Part shown: one piece after another, positions 35,083 through 46,326 of the stretch
How positions within the stretch are numbered: position 1 is the first letter of the stretch
Layout: every line of letters starts with the position of its first letter
Notes under the pieces: model-generated
Told to the model about the DNA's origin: nothing
What the model saw: only the letters and a program-made list of their open reading frames with translations
Databases searched by the model: none
Source: Enhydrobacter sp.
GTDB taxonomy: Bacteria > Pseudomonadota > Alphaproteobacteria > Reyranellales > Reyranellaceae
Length of the DNA stretch: 64,000 nucleotides
Assembly: GCF_030246845.1 (NCBI RefSeq)
Contig: NZ_CP126889.1
Span: 5,203,001 to 5,267,000 of the forward strand
Reading direction: 5' to 3'
Position numbers and translations under genes: made by a program

Positions 35083-35425
35083 TCACACATTTAAGTAAAT
35101 CGTTGATTTGACATGTCTTTCCGGCTGTGACCCCTGTGACAATTCTGTGGTCAAAGTCCTTGACGCAGGTGCGAATTGGCCCCATTGTGCGGGCGTTCGG
35201 CGAGACGTTCTACCTTTGGGGGGACGAAGCCCGGGAGGCTTATATTATTCATAGTTTCCGCCGGACAATGGATGGTGCTCTCCCAGTATTTTGAGGGCCC
35301 GCAATTTTGTTACTTCTATTTGATCAAGTGCCGCCTCCCGGGCGACCTCCCGATTTCGCTTCTCGAACACTGCACCTCCGCTGCGGCTGGCCTCCAGCCG
35401 GAAAAGCCCTACCCTCCCGGCGCGC

Positions 35426-37033
35426 ATGGACGAGGCCTACGATTTCATCGTCACCGGCGCCGGATCGGCGGGGTGCGCCGTCGCCGGAAGGCTGAGCGAG
35501 GACGGCCAGCATCGCGTCCTGCTGCTGGAGGCCGGGCCGCGCGACATCTACCCCTGGATCCATATCCCGCTCGGCTACCACAAGACCTTCAACAATCCGC
35601 GCGTGAACTGGATGTTCGACTCCGAGCCCGAGCCCGAGCTCAACGACCGCATCCTGTACCAGCCGCGCGGCAAGGTGCTGGGCGGCACCAGCTCGATCAA
35701 CGGCATGGTCTATATGCGCGGCAACGCCGCCGACTACGACGAGTGGCGGCAGCGCGGCTGCGAGGGCTGGGACTACGAGTCGGTCTTGCCCTATTTCAAG
35801 CGTGCCGAGGACAATGTGCGCGGGGCCGATGCCTTCCACGGCACCGGCGGACCGCTCAAGGTGAGCGACCACCGCTGGCAGCCAACCCTCGCCCGTGCGA
35901 TGCACGACGCGGCCGTGCAGGCCGGCATCCCGGCCAATCCCGATTTCAACGGCGCCCGCCAGGAAGGCGTAGGGTACTACCAGACCACCATCGACAAGGC
36001 GCGCCGCTGGTCGAGTGCGCGCGCCTATCTCGGCAATGCGCGCCGACGCCGGAACCTCACGATCGCCACCGGCGCCCATGCCACGCGCATCCTGATCGAG
36101 AAGGGTCGCGCGGTCGGCGTCGAGTATCGGACCCTCGCGGGCCTCGTGCGGGCCACTGCGCGGCGCGAGGTGATCGTGTCGGGCGGCGTCTACGGCTCGC
36201 CGCAGCTCTTGATGCTCTCGGGCCTCGGTCCGGCCGAGCACCTCAGGCGGCACGGCATCGCGGTGGTGCGCGACATGCCGGGTGTCGGAAGCCATCTGCA
36301 CGATCACTTCAACACCTACGTCGCCTATCGTTGCGCCGAGCCGGTCACCATGAACGATCTCGCGATCAGCCTGCGCCATCGCCTGAAGGCGGTGCTGCAG
36401 TACGCCTTCGGCCAGACCGGGCCGCTCGCCAGTATGGGCCTGTTCGTCGGCGCGCTCGTGCGAAGCGACAAGCGGCTGGAGCGGCCGGACCTGCAGATCA
36501 ACATGTTCGCCTGGGCGGTGAAGGAGCGGAACCGCAACGGCGTCGTGCCGCAGCCCTTCTCCGCCTTCGGCCTCAGCCCCGTGCATCTCAGGCCCGACGG
36601 TCGTGGCACGGTGCGCCTCAGGTCGCCCGATCCATTGGCAGCGCCCGAGATCCGCTTCAACTTCCTGAAGAGCGCCTACGATTTCCAGGCGCTGATCGAG
36701 GGCATGCGGATCTGCCGCGAGATCGCGCGCCAACCGGCGCTGAGGCCGTTCGTCGTCGAGGAAATCCTGCCCGGCCCCCATGTCGTCGGCGAAGCCGATC
36801 TGAGGGCGGATATCCGCGCGCGCGGCGTCTCCAACCTCCATCCCGTCGGCACCTGCCGCATGGGTCGCGAGGTCGACGCCGTGGTCGATCCGCAGCTCCG
36901 CCTGCTCGGCATCGCCGGCCTGCGCGTCGCCGACGCCTCGATCATGCCGACGATCGTCGCCGGCAACACCAACGCGCCCTCGATCATGATCGGCGAGAAA
37001 TGCGCCGATATGGTGCGGGCCGCCGCGCGATAG
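35426..37033 (+). CDS. GMC family oxidoreductase (choline dehydrogenase-like)
   Basis: FAD-dependent alcohol dehydrogenase of 535 residues. The N-terminal FAD motif VTGAGSAGCAVAGRL, the GMC signature around KVLGGTSSINGMVYMRG (residues about 80-95), the second signature SGGVYGSPQLLMLSGLGP and the C-terminal active-site histidine block HPVGTCRMG are intact, as is NTNAPSIMIGEK. It is similar to BetA and other alcohol dehydrogenases. The absence of betB or betI nearby argues against a dedicated choline role. The ATG 35426 has no strong ribosome site. No signal peptide is seen. Confidence 0.93.
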   Translation: MDEAYDFIVTGAGSAGCAVAGRLSEDGQHRVLLLEAGPRDIYPWIHIPLGYHKTFNNPRVNWMFDSEPEPELNDRILYQPRGKVLGGTSSINGMVYMRGNAADYDEWRQRGCEGWDYESVLPYFKRAEDNVRGADAFHGTGGPLKVSDHRWQPTLARAMHDAAVQAGIPANPDFNGARQEGVGYYQTTIDKARRWSSARAYLGNARRRRNLTIATGAHATRILIEKGRAVGVEYRTLAGLVRATARREVIVSGGVYGSPQLLMLSGLGPAEHLRRHGIAVVRDMPGVGSHLHDHFNTYVAYRCAEPVTMNDLAISLRHRLKAVLQYAFGQTGPLASMGLFVGALVRSDKRLERPDLQINMFAWAVKERNRNGVVPQPFSAFGLSPVHLRPDGRGTVRLRSPDPLAAPEIRFNFLKSAYDFQALIEGMRICREIARQPALRPFVVEEILPGPHVVGEADLRADIRARGVSNLHPVGTCRMGREVDAVVDPQLRLLGIAGLRVADASIMPTIVAGNTNAPSIMIGEKCADMVRAAAR

Positions 37034-37149
37034 CGTCCACGGCATCCCACCGAAGATCCTCCCGTCGCCGGCTGCCGGCGCTGGACAGAAGCGGCACCCG
37101 CGTCGTTAGATGATCCCGGGGAACGGCCCGGCAACCTGGGGATGCGGCC

Positions 37150-37698
37150 GTGAGACGAAAACTGACGCGCGGATCGGTGTGGGGGGCGCTGGCCATGGCA
37201 TTCGCCCTGGCAAGCCTCATTCATTGGCGGCATGAAGTCCAGCAGGTGGCCTATCAGGCTGCGGCCGGCGCCGCGCGATGGGGAAAGGCCGGCAGCGCCT
37301 TCCTCGTCCTGCTGGTTCTCGCGATCGCAGGACTGGTGCTTCTCTACGCGGCTTCGTGGATGGCACGGCGCCTTGTCGCACCCGGCCTCGGCTGCACCTT
37401 CGACAAGCTCACGCCCGAGCAGAAGCGGTTCCTCGGTGTCCAGTTCATGAGTGGCCTGCGCCGCGTCGAGGTGCCGCTCATCACGACCCGCCAGCGGTGG
37501 TTCGAGAGCCTGGTGAGCCTGCGCTACGTGGAACGTCGCGAGATCCCGCTGCAGCCGGATCAGACCCGGCCCTACGACCTGCCCGGAACGATGCCTTTCG
37601 AGGTGACGGCGGCCGGCTGGCGGGAGCTGCGCCGGAACCTGGCGCGCGACGGGACGGCGGCTGGCCGGGGCCTCGGCACCGGCGCGGCCGGGTGGTGA
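37150..37698 (+). CDS. Membrane protein of unknown function
   Basis: Protein of 182 residues with two predicted transmembrane segments (about residues 9-25 and 48-70, AFLVLLVLAIAGLVLLYAA). A soluble part follows (FDKLTPEQKRFLGVQF, WFESLVSLRYVERREIPL) and may face the cytosol. The start is GTG 37150, but the ribosome site is weak. The soluble part resembles superinfection-exclusion or winged-helix-type small domains only superficially, so I give no family. It precedes a PAP2 phosphatase gene on the same strand. Confidence 0.65.
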   Translation: MRRKLTRGSVWGALAMAFALASLIHWRHEVQQVAYQAAAGAARWGKAGSAFLVLLVLAIAGLVLLYAASWMARRLVAPGLGCTFDKLTPEQKRFLGVQFMSGLRRVEVPLITTRQRWFESLVSLRYVERREIPLQPDQTRPYDLPGTMPFEVTAAGWRELRRNLARDGTAAGRGLGTGAAGW

Positions 37699-37791
37699 CC
37701 GCACGCCGCGGGCGGGCCGGGTTTTGTCGCACCGAAAACACATGTCGATGCTTGGATGCACGCCGGGCTTCGCTATTGTCCGCGGCGACGG

Positions 37792-38397
37792 ATGTTCAAT
37801 CTCCATTCCATAATCGACTTCATAACGGACTTCGGCGATCAAGCCGTCATCCTGCCGCTGGCGGCGGCCATCGCCCTGATCTTCCTGGTGTCGGGCTGGC
37901 GTCGCGGCGCCCTCGCCTGGACGGTTGCCGTGGGCGCCACGCTCGGCCTGATGCTGGTGCTGAAGCTCGCCTTCCTCGCCTGCGGCCATCTGATCCCCGC
38001 GGCGGGCATCGTGAGCCCGAGCGGGCACACGGCGGCGGCGGCCGTCGTCTATGGCGGGCTGGCGGGCATCGTCATGCGGTCGGTCACCAGCAACAGATAC
38101 TGGCTGATCGCCTGCACGCTGGCCGTCGCCGTGCTCTGCGCCATCGTGTTCGGCGCGTCGCGGCTCAGCCTCGGCGTGCATTCGCCGGCGGAAGTGCTGG
38201 CCGGCGGCATGATCGGCGTGGGCGGCGCCGTCTCCTCCACGGCGTTCGCCGGCGTCCCCTCGCCCAGGGTCCGGCTCTGGCACGTGCTCGCGGTCGGGCT
38301 CGTCATCCTGATCCTGCTGCATGGCACGCACCTGCCGGCGGAGGACACCATCAAGTCGATGGCCTTCACCTTCTGGCCCTTCTCCGCCTGCCGTTGA
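37792..38397 (+). CDS. PAP2-family membrane phosphatase
   Basis: Integral membrane phosphatase of 201 residues with about five or six hydrophobic helices. The PAP2 motifs PSGHTAAAAV and SRLSLGVHSPAEVLAGG are present, with the catalytic His in each; the first KxxxxxxRP motif is poorly preserved. Likely substrates are undecaprenyl diphosphate or phosphatidic/lipid-A phosphates. Start ATG 37792; an ATG at 37756 would add 12 residues. Confidence 0.85.
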   Translation: MFNLHSIIDFITDFGDQAVILPLAAAIALIFLVSGWRRGALAWTVAVGATLGLMLVLKLAFLACGHLIPAAGIVSPSGHTAAAAVVYGGLAGIVMRSVTSNRYWLIACTLAVAVLCAIVFGASRLSLGVHSPAEVLAGGMIGVGGAVSSTAFAGVPSPRVRLWHVLAVGLVILILLHGTHLPAEDTIKSMAFTFWPFSACR

Positions 38398-38528
38398 CTG
38401 TGGCCTGCCGGCCACACCGGCGAAGGAAGTGAAGGAGGGATCGCAACGTCCCTCGAAGGTCACTCGCCGTCCTCTAGAATGCGGCGAAAGAATGAACGCC
38501 ACGCCCGTCTCTCCCCCGGAGACCAACA

Positions 38529-38693
38529 ATGGCCAACTACGATCACATTCACGACGACAACATCGTGCCGCTGTTCGAGGACATCCTGATCCGCCGGCGC
38601 GACCACCGGCTGGCGGTGGGCCGGCTCGACGGCCTCAGGGCGCGGCTGCGGCGCGCCTGGGGTCTGGCGCTCGTCTGGCGCCGTGCTGGCTGA
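38529..38693 (+). CDS. Possible small protein (54 residues)
   Basis: ATG 38529 with GGAG 9 bases upstream opens a 54-codon frame ending 2 bases before the convergent VOC gene's stop. The product starts MANYDHIHDDNIVPLFED, acidic, followed by a strongly basic half (IRRRDHRLAVGRLDGL, RARLRRAWG) that could form an amphipathic helix. The close fit between flanking genes and the acidic-then-basic pattern favour a real gene. There is no recognised family. Low to moderate confidence. Confidence 0.42.
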   Translation: MANYDHIHDDNIVPLFEDILIRRRDHRLAVGRLDGLRARLRRAWGLALVWRRAG

Positions 38694-38695
38694 GG

Positions 38696-39100
38696 TCAGG
38701 CGCCGTCGGGGTAGCTCGCAATCTCGACGAGATTGCCGTCCGGATCGTAGCAATAGACGGAGGTCATCGGCCCCAGCGCCCCGATCTGCTGCGAAGGACC
38801 GCGCTCGATCTTCACGCCGCAGGCCTCGAGATGCGCCATCACCTCGTCCGGCCGCTGCCGGGTGATGAAGCAGAGATCGAGCGCGCCGGGGCCGTCGTTC
38901 TCGACCGACCACCAGTCCTTCTTGCCGCTCGGCCGGACGTTGAACTTCTGCCGGCCGAACTTCAGCGCCGTATGCCGATAGTCGCCGAACTCCTCGCGCG
39001 TCATGCCGAGCACACGCTGGTACCACGCCACCGTGGTCTCGACGTCCCGGCAGTTCAGCACGATGTGATCGACGCGATCGATGGTGATGGGCATGGCCAT
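38696..39100 (-). CDS. VOC family (glyoxalase/bleomycin-resistance-type) protein
   Basis: Metal-binding vicinal-oxygen-chelate protein of 134 residues. DHIVLNCRDVETTVAWYQRVLGM is the N-terminal half-module (shown by DHIVLNCRD and WYQRVLGM) and DPDGNLVEIASYP the C-terminal one with the metal-ligand Glu. AAGGAGGC lies directly upstream of ATG 39100. It starts 11 bases after the molybdopterin oxidoreductase stop on the same strand, so the two are probably co-transcribed. The substrate is unknown. Confidence 0.9.
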   Translation of the reverse strand: MAMPITIDRVDHIVLNCRDVETTVAWYQRVLGMTREEFGDYRHTALKFGRQKFNVRPSGKKDWWSVENDGPGALDLCFITRQRPDEVMAHLEACGVKIERGPSQQIGALGPMTSVYCYDPDGNLVEIASYPDGA

Positions 39101-39111
39101 GCCTCCTTGTG

Positions 39112-41325
39112 TCAAGCCGCCCGCTCGACCTCGACCAGATTCGTGTTGTAGGTCGTGGCGCCGCAGGGGGCGGAGCGGTCGGCGGTGAGCGCGTTGGCGC
39201 AACCGCTCGTGTCGGTGCCGCGGGCGTCGGGCGTGAACCAGGCGCCCTCCTTGATCGAGACGACGCCCGGCGCGATGCGCGCCGTGACCTTGACCGGCAG
39301 CCGCGTCGATCCGCGGTCGTTGAAGACGCGGACCATCTGGCCATCGGCGATGCCACGCGCCGAGGCATCGGCCGGGTTCATCCAGATGTCGTCGGGATCG
39401 ACGCGCGCCAGCAGTGGCTGGTTGCCGTGGATCGAATGGGTGCGCGCCCGCGACTTGGGACTGCAGAGCATCAGCGGATGGCGCGGCTCGGGCCCATGCG
39501 GCTCGATCCAGGTCGGGATCGGCGGGATGCGGCCGAGACCGTAGGGGTCGGGCCTGGCCGCGAGCGTCATGGAATAGATCTCGATCCTGCCGGAGGGGGT
39601 CGTGAACGTGTGGTTCTCCGGATCGCGGATCTGCGCGGCGAAGGCGACGGCGTCGTTCGGCGGCGCCAATCGCGCGACGCCGTTCTCCGCGAAGGCGTCG
39701 AAGTCGTCGATCGCGTCGCGCGTGAGCTCGCGCAGCCATTCCTCCTCGCTGCGGTCGTTGTAGTCGGCGATACCGACGCGGCGCGCGAGCTCGGCGAAGA
39801 TGTCGATGTCGTTGCGGCATTCGTACATCGGCGCGATCGCCTGCTTCATGTAGATCGCGTAGTGCCCCGCGCCAGCCCACGGCGTGTGCACGTCGTTCCG
39901 CTCCCAGAAGGTGGTCGCCGGCAACAGGATGTCGGCATGGCGCGCGGTCGGCGTCACGAAGTGGTCCTGCACGACGATCAGCTCCACGCCATCCAGCGAC
40001 GCCGCCATCTTGTTGGCGTTGGGGCACTGGTTGAAGAGATCGCCGCCGGCCGAATAGATCATCCGGATGTCGGCCGGATAGCCGCCGGCCCGGCCGCGCG
40101 CCAGCAGGTCGGCCAGCAACGGCGAGGAGACGCGGGCGTCGATCGGATTGTCGCCGGTCGGCAGGCTCCGGATGCCGCAGCGGCCGGTGGCGCCGTTGCT
40201 GACGCCGGAGTTGCCGCCGGCGATGCCGACATTGCCGGTGATGGCGGCGAGTGCATAGGCGGCGCGATGGAACTGCTCGCCGAACGCCGTGCGGCCGGGC
40301 GCATAGCCGCACTGCAGGGCCGCAGGCTTGGCTGTGGCGAACTCGATCGCGAGGCGCCGGATCGTCTCCGCCGGGATGCCGCAACGCGCCTCGGCCCATT
40401 CCGGCGTCTTCGGCACGCCGTCGCTCTCGCCCATCAGGTAGGCGCGATAGGAGGCGCCGGCCGGCGCGTCCGCTGGCAGGTGCGCCTCGTCGAAGCCCAG
40501 CACGTGGCGATCGCAATAGGCCTGGTCGTGCAGGCCCTCGCTCACGATCACCTGGGCCATCGCGATCAGCGCGGCCGCGTCGGTCGAGGGCCTGATGAAG
40601 ATGTGCTCGTCGGCCAGCGCCAGGCTGGTGCGCGTGCGCCGCGGATCGACGCAAACGATGCGCACGCCCTTCTTCCTCGCCTCCTTGAGATATTGCAGCG
40701 TGCCGGTACCGAAGGTGCCGTCGCCCGGGCTCCAGCCCCACATCAGGATCAGCTTCGAGTTCACGTAGTCGGTCGGCTCGCGGCCGGCGCTCTTGTACTC
40801 GGCCCTGGCGCCGAAGGTCATGCGCACGGCGAAGATCTCGGCCTCGGCCGACATGTTCGACCAGAGATCGGTGCAGCCGCCGAACTTGTAGAAGAAGCGC
40901 TTGGCGACGCCGCCGCCGTGCAGCATCGAGAGGCTGCCCGAGCGCGAGGCGTTGAGGATGGCGGCGTTGCCGTGCTCGCGGCGGATGCGCAGCATCTCGC
41001 GCGCCACATGGTCGAGCGCCTCGTCCCACGAGATCCGCTCGAATTGCCCGGCGGCGCGCGGGCCGGTGCGCCGCATGGGATATTTCAGCCGGTCCGGATG
41101 ATAGACCCGCTCGATCTGTCCCACGCCACGGGCGCAGGCATGGAGCGCCGGCAGCTCCGGCCGCCAGCGCGCCGGGTCGGTCGAGATTTTGACGATGCGG
41201 CCCTCGACCACATGAGCGTTCACCACGCACCGTCCGCCGCAATTGTGCCCGCAGGTGCTGGTGACCACCGTCTCGCCCGCCCGGCCGGGGCGGCGCGGCC
41301 TCTGGTAGATCGTCTGATCCGGCAT
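39112..41325 (-). CDS. Molybdopterin-dependent oxidoreductase (DMSO reductase family)
   Basis: Large-subunit molybdoenzyme of 737 residues. The N-terminal [4Fe-4S] site is CGHNCGGRC followed by ACARG about 30 residues later. NASRSGSLSMLHGG holds the likely Mo-ligand serine (DMSOR-type), with MGD-binding blocks at WGWSPGDGTFGTG and GNQPLLARVDPDDIWMNPADA. There is no Tat signal and no adjacent small or membrane subunit, so it is probably a cytosolic, one-subunit enzyme. VOC gene co-transcription is likely. The substrate is unknown; thiosulfate-, arsenic- or organic-type reductases all share this layout. Confidence 0.92.
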   Translation of the reverse strand: MPDQTIYQRPRRPGRAGETVVTSTCGHNCGGRCVVNAHVVEGRIVKISTDPARWRPELPALHACARGVGQIERVYHPDRLKYPMRRTGPRAAGQFERISWDEALDHVAREMLRIRREHGNAAILNASRSGSLSMLHGGGVAKRFFYKFGGCTDLWSNMSAEAEIFAVRMTFGARAEYKSAGREPTDYVNSKLILMWGWSPGDGTFGTGTLQYLKEARKKGVRIVCVDPRRTRTSLALADEHIFIRPSTDAAALIAMAQVIVSEGLHDQAYCDRHVLGFDEAHLPADAPAGASYRAYLMGESDGVPKTPEWAEARCGIPAETIRRLAIEFATAKPAALQCGYAPGRTAFGEQFHRAAYALAAITGNVGIAGGNSGVSNGATGRCGIRSLPTGDNPIDARVSSPLLADLLARGRAGGYPADIRMIYSAGGDLFNQCPNANKMAASLDGVELIVVQDHFVTPTARHADILLPATTFWERNDVHTPWAGAGHYAIYMKQAIAPMYECRNDIDIFAELARRVGIADYNDRSEEEWLRELTRDAIDDFDAFAENGVARLAPPNDAVAFAAQIRDPENHTFTTPSGRIEIYSMTLAARPDPYGLGRIPPIPTWIEPHGPEPRHPLMLCSPKSRARTHSIHGNQPLLARVDPDDIWMNPADASARGIADGQMVRVFNDRGSTRLPVKVTARIAPGVVSIKEGAWFTPDARGTDTSGCANALTADRSAPCGATTYNTNLVEVERAA

Positions 41326-41389
41326 TCGTCGCGACCTCTTGCGCAGAGCGAGGTTAGCGCGTCATGTCTCGCGGCGTCACCCTCCGCGA

Positions 41390-42562
41390 TCAGGCCGTCT
41401 CCGCGAACAGCTCGCGGCCGATCAGCATGCGGCGGATCTCGCTGGTGCCGGCGCCGATCTCGTAGAGCTTGGCGTCGCGCAGCAGGCGGCCCGTCGGATA
41501 GTCGTTGATGTAGCCGTTGCCGCCCAGGAGCTGGATCGCGTCGAGCGCCACCTGGGTCGCCTTCTCGGCGGCGTAGAGGATCGCGCCGGCGGAATCCTTG
41601 CGCGTCGTCTGGCCGCGATCGCACGCCTTGGCCACGGCATAGACGTAGGCCTTGCAGGCGTTCATGGTCGTGTACATGTCGGCGAGCTTGCCCTGCACGA
41701 GCTGGAACTCGCCGATCGGCTGGCCGAACTGCTTGCGCTCGTGGACATACGGCACCGCGATGTCCAGCGCCGACTGCATGATGCCGAGCGGCCCGGCGGC
41801 CAGGACGGCGCGCTCGTAGTCGAGCCCGCTCATCAGCACGTTCACGCCCTTGCCGACGGCGCCCAGCACGTTCTCCTCGGGGATCTCGCAATCCTCGAAC
41901 ACCAGCTCGCCGGTGGAGGAGCCCCGCATGCCCATCTTGTCGAGCTTCTGCGCCACCTTGAAGCCCTTGCGGTCGGTCTCGACGATGAAGGCCGTGATGC
42001 CGCGCGGCCCGGCCGCGGGATCGGTCTTGGCATAGACCACGATCACCTGCGCGTCGGGGCTGTTGGTGATCCACATCTTGGTGCCGTTCAGCACATAGCG
42101 GTCGCCCTTCCGGTCGGCCCGCAGCTTCATCGACACCACGTCGGAGCCCGCCCCGGACTCGCTCATGGCGAGGCTGCCGACATGCTCGCCCGAGATCAGC
42201 CTGGGCAGGAAGCGCTTCTTCTGCTCGTCGCTGCCGTTGCGGCGGATCTGGTTGACGCAGAGGTTGGAGTGCGCGCCGTAGCTCAGCCCCACCGCCGCCG
42301 AAGCGCGGCTCACCTCCTCGACCGCCACCACGTGCTCGAGATAGCCGAGCCCCGCCCCGCCGTATTCCTCCTCGACCGTGATGCCGTGCAGGCCGAGCGC
42401 GCCCATCTTCGGCCAGAGTTCGCGCGGGAAGCGGTCGGTCCTGTCGATCTCGGCCGCGATCGGCGCCACCTCCTCCGCGGCGAAGCGCTGGATCTGGTCG
42501 CGCAGGGCGTCGGCGGTCTCGCCCAGCCCGAAATCGAACGGCGGCATGGCATTGGGGATCAT
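41390..42562 (-). CDS. ivd: Isovaleryl-CoA dehydrogenase
   Basis: FAD acyl-CoA dehydrogenase of 390 residues that oxidises isovaleryl-CoA in leucine breakdown. YGAHSNLCVNQIRRNG is a strong isovaleryl-CoA signature, and SLAMSESGAGSDV and LLGGNGYINDYP are the family blocks. The catalytic glutamate lies in LDYERAVLAAGP, in helix G as in isovaleryl enzymes. pccA/pccB at 46.7-50.5 kb process the propionyl-CoA from branched-chain breakdown. No 3-methylcrotonyl-CoA carboxylase is seen in the window. Confidence 0.95.
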   Translation of the reverse strand: MIPNAMPPFDFGLGETADALRDQIQRFAAEEVAPIAAEIDRTDRFPRELWPKMGALGLHGITVEEEYGGAGLGYLEHVVAVEEVSRASAAVGLSYGAHSNLCVNQIRRNGSDEQKKRFLPRLISGEHVGSLAMSESGAGSDVVSMKLRADRKGDRYVLNGTKMWITNSPDAQVIVVYAKTDPAAGPRGITAFIVETDRKGFKVAQKLDKMGMRGSSTGELVFEDCEIPEENVLGAVGKGVNVLMSGLDYERAVLAAGPLGIMQSALDIAVPYVHERKQFGQPIGEFQLVQGKLADMYTTMNACKAYVYAVAKACDRGQTTRKDSAGAILYAAEKATQVALDAIQLLGGNGYINDYPTGRLLRDAKLYEIGAGTSEIRRMLIGRELFAETA

Positions 42563-42571
42563 GTCTGTTTC

Positions 42572-43015
42572 CTAGGACGGTTTGTCGGTCTTGACGTTGA
42601 GGCCGATCAGCTTCCATTCGCCGTCGGACGGAATGAACTCGAGGGCGAAGATCACGCGCATCGGCTCGGTCGGGAAGTAGCCGTTCACCAGCAGCTTGCC
42701 GTCCTTGTCGATGGCCGGCGCCGGCTCGTAGACCGGCTTCAGCGCCGCGACGACGTCGATGTCGATGTCCTGATCGGCGAATTTCCTGAAGATCTGCTTC
42801 AGCCGGTCGGGCGGGAACTGGTCGCGGAACGGCTTGGAAAGCTTGGCATGGAAGACGGCGTAGTTGCCGGTCACGTTGGCGTCGTTCCAGGTGAGCAGCG
42901 TGGATTTCACCAGCGCCTCGAGCGCGCGCTCGCTCGGCACCTTGTTCTGCGCCAGGGCGCCCGAGGCGGCGAGGAGCGTCAGAAGCAGCCCGGCGATTCC
43001 GGCGATGGCGCGCAT
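42572..43015 (-). CDS. Exported protein of unknown function
   Basis: Protein of 147 residues with a signal peptide, MRAIAGIAGLLLTLLAASGALA. The mature part (LTWNDANVTGNYAVFHAKLS, then IFALEFIPSDGEWKLIGLNV) looks like an NTF2/SnoaL-like cone fold of about 120 residues, which in exported form may bind lipids or small molecules. It lies 9 bases from ivd on the same strand and may be co-transcribed, but no functional link is evident. Confidence 0.78.
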   Translation of the reverse strand: MRAIAGIAGLLLTLLAASGALAQNKVPSERALEALVKSTLLTWNDANVTGNYAVFHAKLSKPFRDQFPPDRLKQIFRKFADQDIDIDVVAALKPVYEPAPAIDKDGKLLVNGYFPTEPMRVIFALEFIPSDGEWKLIGLNVKTDKPS

Positions 43016-43082
43016 GATTTCCCTTCCTCCTGCCGGTCACGATAGCGCGCCGTCTGCCGGAAGCGAAGCTTGCGCCGCAGGT

Positions 43083-45368
<2,286 letters not shown>

Positions 45369-45390
45369 CCTCGTCCTGCCCTCGCGCAAC

Positions 45391-45418
45391 AAACAAAAAG
45401 GGCCGCCAGAATGGCGGC
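45391..45418 (-). terminator. Terminator of tRNA-Leu
   Basis: On the minus strand GCCGCC-ATTCT-GGCGGC is followed by CCTTTTTGTTT. It lies 37 bases downstream of the tRNA-Leu 3' end and upstream of maeB. Confidence 0.85.
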
Positions 45419-45455
45419 GGCTCGACAGCTACCTTTTCGATCGAACCGGCGAGTT

Positions 45456-45540
45456 TGGTGCGGCCAAGAAGACTCGAACTTCCACGCCTTTCGGCACTAG
45501 CACCTCAAGCTAGCGCGTCTACCAATTCCGCCATGGCCGC
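45456..45540 (-). tRNA. tRNA-Leu (GAG)
   Basis: An 85-base class II tRNA with encoded CCA. Acceptor arms GCGGCCA and TGGCCGC pair fully. The anticodon stem CTAGC/GCTAG closes the loop TTGAGGT (anticodon GAG). A long variable arm (TGCCGAAAGGCGT) is present, as leucine tRNAs require. Confidence 0.95.
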
Positions 45541-45639
45541 GCCGGATCGATGGGCCGGGGGGATACCAAATAGCCCTCGCAGTGGCAAGGCAGCGCTGGC
45601 GGGCTTGCGCCGGGCTGCCCGAGCGCCGATTCTGCCGAC

Positions 45640-46326
45640 ATGATCCCGCCCGAATGGCGCATATCCGACCGCCCCGTGCCATATGGGGAGGCGGTGGCCG
45701 AGATGGAAGCCCGTGTCGCCGACATCCGCGCCGGCCGCGCGCGCGAACTTTTATGGCTGCTCGAGCATCCGCCCCTCTATACCGCGGGCACCAGCGCCAG
45801 GGCCGCCGACCTGATCGAGCCGGCCCGCTTTCCAGTGCACGTCGCCGGCCGCGGCGGGCAGTACACCTATCACGGCCCCGGCCAGCGCGTGGTCTACACG
45901 ATGCTGGATCTCCGGGCCCGCCGGCAGGATGTGCGGCGGTTCGTGTCCGACCTCGAGGAATGGATCATCCGCACCCTCGCCCGCTTCGGCGTCACGGCCG
46001 AGCGCCGCGCCGGCCGGGTGGGCGTCTGGGTCATGCGGCCCGACAAGCCGGCCCTGCCCGACGGCAGTCCGCGCGAGGACAAGATCGCGGCCATCGGCAT
46101 CCGCATTCGCCACTGGGTGTCGTTCCACGGCCTGTCGATCAATGTCGAGCCGGACCTTTCGCACTATGCCGGCATCGTGCCCTGCGGCATCGCCGGCCAT
46201 GGCGTCACGTCGCTGGTCGATCTCGGCCTGCCGGTCACCATGGCCGCCCTCGATGCGGCGCTGGCCGCGACGTTCGACGAGGTTTTCGCCTCGCCCTCGA
46301 CGGTCAGGCCGTCGGCAGCCGCCTGA
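45640..46326 (+). CDS. lipB: Lipoyl(octanoyl) transferase
   Basis: Transfers octanoyl from ACP to the E2 and H-protein lysines, the first step of lipoate attachment. GRGGQYTYHGPGQRVVY and the active-site cysteine and lysine regions IVPCGIAGHGVTS and EDKIAAIGIR are the family blocks. The 228 residues are typical. It is convergent with acyP, whose stop lies 23 bases inside the lipB frame. Confidence 0.96.
   Translation: MIPPEWRISDRPVPYGEAVAEMEARVADIRAGRARELLWLLEHPPLYTAGTSARAADLIEPARFPVHVAGRGGQYTYHGPGQRVVYTMLDLRARRQDVRRFVSDLEEWIIRTLARFGVTAERRAGRVGVWVMRPDKPALPDGSPREDKIAAIGIRIRHWVSFHGLSINVEPDLSHYAGIVPCGIAGHGVTSLVDLGLPVTMAALDAALAATFDEVFASPSTVRPSAAA

Noticed and set aside
35160..35195. Possible + strand promoter TTGACG near 35160 for the GMC gene
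   Set aside because: No matching -10 at a good distance; only a weak CATTGT. I leave the GMC promoter unassigned.
35176..37113. Open frame of 645 codons overlapping the GMC oxidoreductase
   Set aside because: A frame-shifted shadow; the GMC motifs are all in the frame starting at 35426. The first 80 codons through the AT-rich island lack any family match.
38696..41242. Apparent fusion of the VOC protein with a long upstream product
   Set aside because: The upstream part is a frame shadow of the molybdopterin enzyme. The VOC gene has its own AAGGAGG and ATG.
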